NCBI GenBank assembly: GCA_040882465.1
Contig: JBBEBG010000008.1
Span: forward strand, 85,836 to 149,835
DNA: 64,000 nucleotides
Direction of reading: 5' to 3'
From: Gemmatimonadota bacterium
GTDB taxonomy: Bacteria > Gemmatimonadota > Gemmatimonadetes > Longimicrobiales > Gaopeijiaceae
Below the pieces are notes generated by a model that worked only from the letters and a program-made list of their open reading frames with translations, searched no databases and was not told the DNA's origin. Below, piece after piece: positions 60,982-64,000 of this stretch. How positions within the stretch are numbered: position 1 is the stretch's first letter; each line of letters begins with the position of its first letter. The translations under genes and the position numbers were made by a program.

Positions 60982-62751
60982 CTACGGCCTCGCCGCGCTC
61001 GCCGAGCTGTTCCGGTAATCCGGCACGCCGTACTGAATTCCCGACCCGACATCCACCCAGATGGAGTTGGCCTGACCGCCTCCACCTGGGCGCACCTCGT
61101 GTCCCATGGCGGTGAGGGCGTCGATCGTGGCCTGCGGGATCGTAGGCGTCGCGTCGACCTCCACGCTCGCCCGGTCGGGCATCCACTGGTGGTTGATGCG
61201 CGGTCCGTCGACGGCCTCGCGACCGTTCCGCTCGAATTCCATGAACCCCAAGACAACGCCGAGCACGGTGCTGGGGATCGAGCGCCCGCCCGGCGAACCG
61301 GTGATCAGCACCACCCTGCCGTCGCGCGTCACGATCGTGGGCGTCATCGAGCTGAGCATGCGCTTCTCGGGAGCGATCTGATTGGGCAGCGTGCCCACGC
61401 TGCCGCCGGTGTCGGTCAGGCCCGGAACCCGGTTGAAGTCTCCCATCTCGTTGTTGAGGATGAAGCCCGTGCCCGACGCGACGACGGCCGAGCCGTACCC
61501 GCCCTCGAGCGTGTAGGTGACGGACACGGCCATCCCGTCCCCGTCGATGACCGAGTAGTGCGTCGTTTCATTGGTCTCCGGAACCATGGCCATCGAGAGG
61601 ATGTCCGAGCCGAGGTCGGCGCTGTTCGACGCGAGGCTCCGGTTGATCTCCGAGGCGAGCTGCCTCCCGTATTCCTTGGAGGTGAGGCGCGCGATCGGCA
61701 TGGAGGGGTCGAAGTCCAGGTCACCCAGGTGCCGCGCTCGGTCGAGGAAAGCCCGCCGCATGGCCTCGATCACGAGATGGACGGCCTGCGGGGAGGTCTG
61801 CCCCATGCCCTTGAGATCGAAGTTCTCAAGGATGTTCAGGGACTCGGCGATGATCACCCCGCCTCCGCTGGGCGGTCCCATCATCGCGAGCTCATACCCT
61901 CGGTACGTCGTGGTGATGGGCGCCCGCACCACCGCCTCGTAACGGGCGAGGTCCTCCCTGGTGATGAGCCCGTTGTTCCGGCTCATGTCCACGGCGATGC
62001 TGTCGGCGATCCAGCCACGGTAGAAGGCGTCCTGCCCCCCCTCGGCGATCGCCCTCATGCTGCGGGCGAGGTCCGGAAGGCGAATCGTCTCGTCCGCGCC
62101 CCAGGGCGAGCCATCGGGCTTGGCGTAGGCGCGCATCGAGGAGGGAAACTGGGTCATCCGCCCGGTGCCCTGGGTCAGGCCGTTGATCGCGTTCGCGAGC
62201 GACGGGAGCACCACACCGTCGGCGAGCTCGGCGGCCGGCATCACCAGTTCTCTCCAGGGGAGCCTCCCGTGGCGTTGGTGCGCGAGGTACATCCCCGCGA
62301 CCGTCCCCGGAACGCCGGGCGCGCGGTACCCGGACGACTGCCAGGCAGACCCGCCGGTCGCGGGATCCACGTACATGTCGGCGGAGGCGGCGAGCGGCGC
62401 CTTCTCCCGGAAGTCGATCGATTCGGTCCGGCCGTCGGGTAGCTGGACCATCATGAAGCCGCCGCCGCCGAGGTTGGCGTTGGACGGGTTCGTGATCACC
62501 ATCGCGAAAGCCGTGGCGATCGCGGCGTCCACGGCGTTTCCGCCCCGCCGCAGGATCGAGGCGCCCACCTCCGAGCCGATCTCCGACTGGGAGACGACGA
62601 GGCCGGCCGTCGAGGGAAGCCCGAGCGGCCCCTCTCCCGGCAGGTCCTGCGAGGACAGGGTGGCGGAGCCGCCGGAACCAATGGTCTGGCTACACCCGCT
62701 CGCGGCCAGGACGCCGCAAGCGAGGACGAGGACGAAACGGCGACGTATCAT
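60982..62751 (-). CDS. ggt: Gamma-glutamyltransferase, lipoprotein form
   Basis: A 589-residue Ntn-hydrolase with a lipoprotein-type signal (LVLACGVLAASGC). The heavy-chain part has GGGGFMMVQLPDGRTESIDF and a REKAP block. The autoprocessing and catalytic Thr is T396 in ETTHYSVIDGDGMAVSVTYT, followed by GFILNNEMGDF and ITGSPGGRSIPSTVL. It cleaves gamma-glutamyl bonds, including those of glutathione, in the envelope. ATG 62751 is fixed by AAGGAGG six bases upstream, although the frame stays open beyond it. The gene is complete and stands alone. Confidence 0.95.
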   Translation of the reverse strand: MIRRRFVLVLACGVLAASGCSQTIGSGGSATLSSQDLPGEGPLGLPSTAGLVVSQSEIGSEVGASILRRGGNAVDAAIATAFAMVITNPSNANLGGGGFMMVQLPDGRTESIDFREKAPLAASADMYVDPATGGSAWQSSGYRAPGVPGTVAGMYLAHQRHGRLPWRELVMPAAELADGVVLPSLANAINGLTQGTGRMTQFPSSMRAYAKPDGSPWGADETIRLPDLARSMRAIAEGGQDAFYRGWIADSIAVDMSRNNGLITREDLARYEAVVRAPITTTYRGYELAMMGPPSGGGVIIAESLNILENFDLKGMGQTSPQAVHLVIEAMRRAFLDRARHLGDLDFDPSMPIARLTSKEYGRQLASEINRSLASNSADLGSDILSMAMVPETNETTHYSVIDGDGMAVSVTYTLEGGYGSAVVASGTGFILNNEMGDFNRVPGLTDTGGSVGTLPNQIAPEKRMLSSMTPTIVTRDGRVVLITGSPGGRSIPSTVLGVVLGFMEFERNGREAVDGPRINHQWMPDRASVEVDATPTIPQATIDALTAMGHEVRPGGGGQANSIWVDVGSGIQYGVPDYRNSSASAARP

Positions 62752-63084
62752 GAGTGCCTCCTTCGAGGTTGGGGATGAAATTATGCGTCGGCCTCGCCGG
62801 CAGAGCAACACTATCCCCATCACCCTGGCACCGAAGGGTCGGACAACTTCACCGAAAGGGGGCTGGGGAATACGGTCTCGCCGATCCGGAGCCGCTTACC
62901 TGGACCTCACCGGAAGTGGAACGCCGTAAGCATCGACGGGCTTCCTGCTCCCGGGATCGGGAGGGACGGGGAGCGATCGGATATCGTTGCCGAATGACTC
63001 GCCACGAAGCCACATTTGCGAACCCGCCTTCGGCCATCCCCGGAAAGAGGGATGTTTCACGAGCCTTAGTGCGACAATGTGGCC

Positions 63085-63102
63085 GTTATACGCCAGTTTC
63101 AC
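63085..63102 (+). repeat. Left 18-bp arm of the inverted repeat flanking parDE
   Basis: GTTATACGCCAGTTTCAC. Its reverse complement matches 63843-63860 in 17 of 18 positions. It begins with GTTATAC, which resembles an integron core site (crossover after the first G). Confidence 0.75.
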
Positions 63103-63157
63103 TTTTCTGACTTTGTTTGGAAGACCGGGGAGGAGTGGAGGGGCGCAATAACAATCT

Positions 63158-63192
63158 TTGACATCGCAGCCTTCGACGCTTAGCTTCGAAGG
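63158..63192 (+). promoter_or_regulatory. Candidate promoter and operator of parDE
   Basis: A perfect -35 TTGACA (63158-63163) is followed after 17 bases by a weak -10 TAGCTT. The -10 is overlapped by the palindrome CCTTCGA (63170-63176) and TCGAAGG (63186-63192). A palindrome at this position would suit ParD self-repression, which is typical of toxin-antitoxin operons. Confidence 0.45.
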
Positions 63193-63229
63193 GGTAGCAG
63201 GTAGGACTTCCTTCATGGAGGCGGCGGCC

Positions 63230-63490
63230 GTGAACGTTTCGCTCACGCCAGAGCTCGAGCAGTACATTAGCAAGTTGGTGGAGGCCGGACAGTATCGTTC
63301 GGCAAGCGAGGTTGTGCGCGCTGCAGTCCGTACGCTTCAGGATCAGGAGGAGGAGCGACGCGCAAAGCTGAAGGCGCTGCGTCAAAGCATTGGCCAGGGT
63401 ATCAAGGAGCTGAATTCTGGCGACAAGATTTCAGCCGACGACGCGTTCCGAGACATTCTCAAGGCCCTGGGCCGATCTGAGGCGGCTTGA
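63230..63490 (+). CDS. parD: ParD-family antitoxin
   Basis: An 86-residue protein. It begins VNVSLTPELEQYISKLVEAG and YRSASEVVRAAVRTLQDQEE, the ribbon-helix-helix DNA-binding half of ParD. The C-terminal helix-rich part would wrap the toxin (GIKELNSGDKISADDAFRDI). The GTG at 63230 is preferred over ATG 63215 because GGAGG lies eight bases before it and the family starts here. Its stop overlaps the toxin start (TTGA). ParD neutralises ParE and represses the operon. Confidence 0.9.
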   Translation: MNVSLTPELEQYISKLVEAGQYRSASEVVRAAVRTLQDQEEERRAKLKALRQSIGQGIKELNSGDKISADDAFRDILKALGRSEAA

Positions 63491-63786
63491 GAGAACTTTA
63501 TCTCTCGCCTTCTGCCCGTCGAGACCTATCGGAAATCGCGGAGTACATCGCGAACGCGGCGGGACCGACGATTGCCGGCGAGATGATCGTGCGAATCCGC
63601 GAGAAGTGCCGACTTCTCGCCGACACGGTGGGAGAAATTGGAGTCTTGCGTCCTGACATCCGTGCAGGAGTTCGTAGTTTTTCCGTGCCCCCTCACGTCC
63701 TCTTTTTTCGGTACACGGGGCACGAAGTAGAAATCGTACGAATCCTCCACGAACGGCGCGATGTCGAGAGCACCCTTCTTGAATGA
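63487..63786 (+). CDS. parE: ParE/RelE-superfamily toxin
   Basis: A 99-residue protein of the RelE/ParE fold: LSPSARRDLSEIAEYIANAA, IREKCRLLADTVGEIGVLRPD, and the C-terminal strands VLFFRYTGHEVEIVRILHER. ParE toxins inhibit DNA gyrase. RelE-type mRNA cleavage cannot be excluded, but the ParD partner favours ParE. The TTG start at 63487 overlaps the parD stop, and no other start fits. The gene ends 56 bases before the right arm of the flanking inverted repeat. Confidence 0.9.
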   Translation: MRELYLSPSARRDLSEIAEYIANAAGPTIAGEMIVRIREKCRLLADTVGEIGVLRPDIRAGVRSFSVPPHVLFFRYTGHEVEIVRILHERRDVESTLLE

Positions 63787-63842
63787 ACGTTGCACTTGGA
63801 AGGGGTGCCTGAATTTCTTAGCAGCTTGATCAGTCCTCGGGA

Positions 63843-63860
63843 GTGAAACCGGCGTATAAC
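63843..63860 (+). repeat. Right 18-bp arm of the inverted repeat flanking parDE
   Basis: GTGAAACCGGCGTATAAC. It is complementary to 63085-63102 in 17 of 18 positions. It overlaps the R''-like box (GTATAAC) of the attC-like element. Confidence 0.75.
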
Positions 63861-63979
63861 TGCGCGTGTGCCGGTTCCGGGCCTTACGGCCCTCCACTGC
63901 AACCCTTCGCCTTGTCACGCGCCGTGCAAAGCACGGCCCGCGCCAAGACTCAGGGTTCGGCAACGCTGGAACGTTATAG
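63854..63979 (+). other. attC-like recombination site (probable integron cassette end)
   Basis: 126 bases with the attC order. The R''-like box GTATAAC (63854-63860) is followed by an L''-like GCGTGTGCCG (63864-63873), a central part with stems GGGCC-TTAC-GGCCC (63879-63892) and GCCGTGC-AAA-GCACGGC (63921-63937), an L'-like CGGCAACGC (63958-63966), and an R'-like GTTATAG (63973-63979). L'' and L' are complementary except for one extra G in L'', like the extrahelical base of true attC sites. R'' and R' match in 6 of 7 positions. The boxes deviate from the classic GTTRRRY, and no integrase gene is in the window, so the call is inferred from layout. Confidence 0.5.
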
Positions 63980-64000
63980 TGCGCCGTGAAGGTGGCGCGA

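Larger units (their letters stand above)
62752..63229. other. Intergenic region leading into the parDE cassette
   Basis: A 478-base gap between divergent ggt and parD. The first 330 bases hold no gene or strong hairpin that I can support. At 63085 the left arm of the inverted repeat flanking parDE begins, and from there to parD the sequence is richer in A and T than the neighbouring chromosome. A TTGACA box and a palindrome lie just before parD. Confidence 0.5.

Noticed and set aside
62940..63091. A full attC site at the left boundary of the parDE cassette
   Set aside because: Only the R'-like GTTATAC end is clear. No convincing R''/L'' partner was found upstream, so it may be an attI or a simple insertion point.
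1..64000. CRISPR array, tRNA or rRNA genes, prophage or insertion sequences
   Set aside because: No regular direct repeats, no cloverleaf or rRNA-like segments, and no transposase, integrase or phage structural proteins were seen.

Overview
The window is a dense, high-G+C stretch (by eye about two thirds G+C) of a bacterial chromosome. Intergenic gaps are short and many genes overlap in ATGA, GTGA or TTGA junctions. The complete Alternative Complex III operon, two compact primary-type sigma factors and several conserved unknown proteins fit an uncultivated Gemmatimonadota-like bacterium. That placement is inference from gene content, because there is no rRNA here. The proteins point to a diderm, respiring cell with an outer-membrane barrel, many lipoproteins and a Tat system. 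I saw no rRNA, tRNA, CRISPR array, prophage or insertion sequence.

Layout: 1-786 is the end of an outer-membrane barrel protein. 821-5600 is a tight operon with a methyltransferase, a flavin oxidoreductase, an SRPBCC (cyclase-like) protein, a ketosynthase and a membrane protein, probably making a lipid- or polyketide-type product. 5759-11977 holds a sigma factor, ssb, a conserved zinc-ribbon membrane protein, polA and an ExbB/TolQ-type protein. 12091-18118 (minus strand) is a five-gene oligopeptide ABC importer. Upstream of it on the same strand are gcvH, gcvP and a lipoate-ligase-like gene (18174-22536). 22791-26883 (plus) carries tatA, an rRNA/tRNA methyltransferase, a lipoprotein, a GAF-GAF-GGDEF protein and an inositol-monophosphatase-type phosphatase.

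26867-34467 (minus) is the whole respiratory Alternative Complex III operon (actABCDEF). It oxidises quinol and passes electrons to cytochrome c. The Tat signal on ActB links it functionally to tatA. 34667-36752 is a DUF432-MscS-small-protein operon. It is followed by a gene-free stretch holding a perfect 29-bp inverted repeat and a second long hairpin, then an ABC-2 exporter (37109-39348). 39633-42679 has an AbrB-like regulator facing a LuxE/LuxC-type fatty acid reductase pair. 42752-46251 couples a YpdA-like reductase to a secreted M28 peptidase. 46379-54137 is mixed housekeeping: small membrane proteins, an F420-type oxidoreductase, dodecin, MgtE, YgfZ and a SirB1-like protein. 54227-62751 has a lipoprotein, a PQQ-type quinoprotein, an HD phosphohydrolase, the second sigma factor, rsgA and a gamma-glutamyltransferase.

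The right end (63085-63979) is different in character. A parD-parE toxin-antitoxin pair is enclosed by an 18-bp inverted repeat (17/18 matching) and followed by a structured segment with the layout of an integron attC site. I read it as a probable integron gene cassette, which is the most interesting signal in the window. Other points of note are a sigma factor whose core-binding region 2.2 has Gln-Glu replaced by Cys-Ile, an SSB without the usual C-terminal tip, and the ketosynthase and LuxCE clusters of unknown product.
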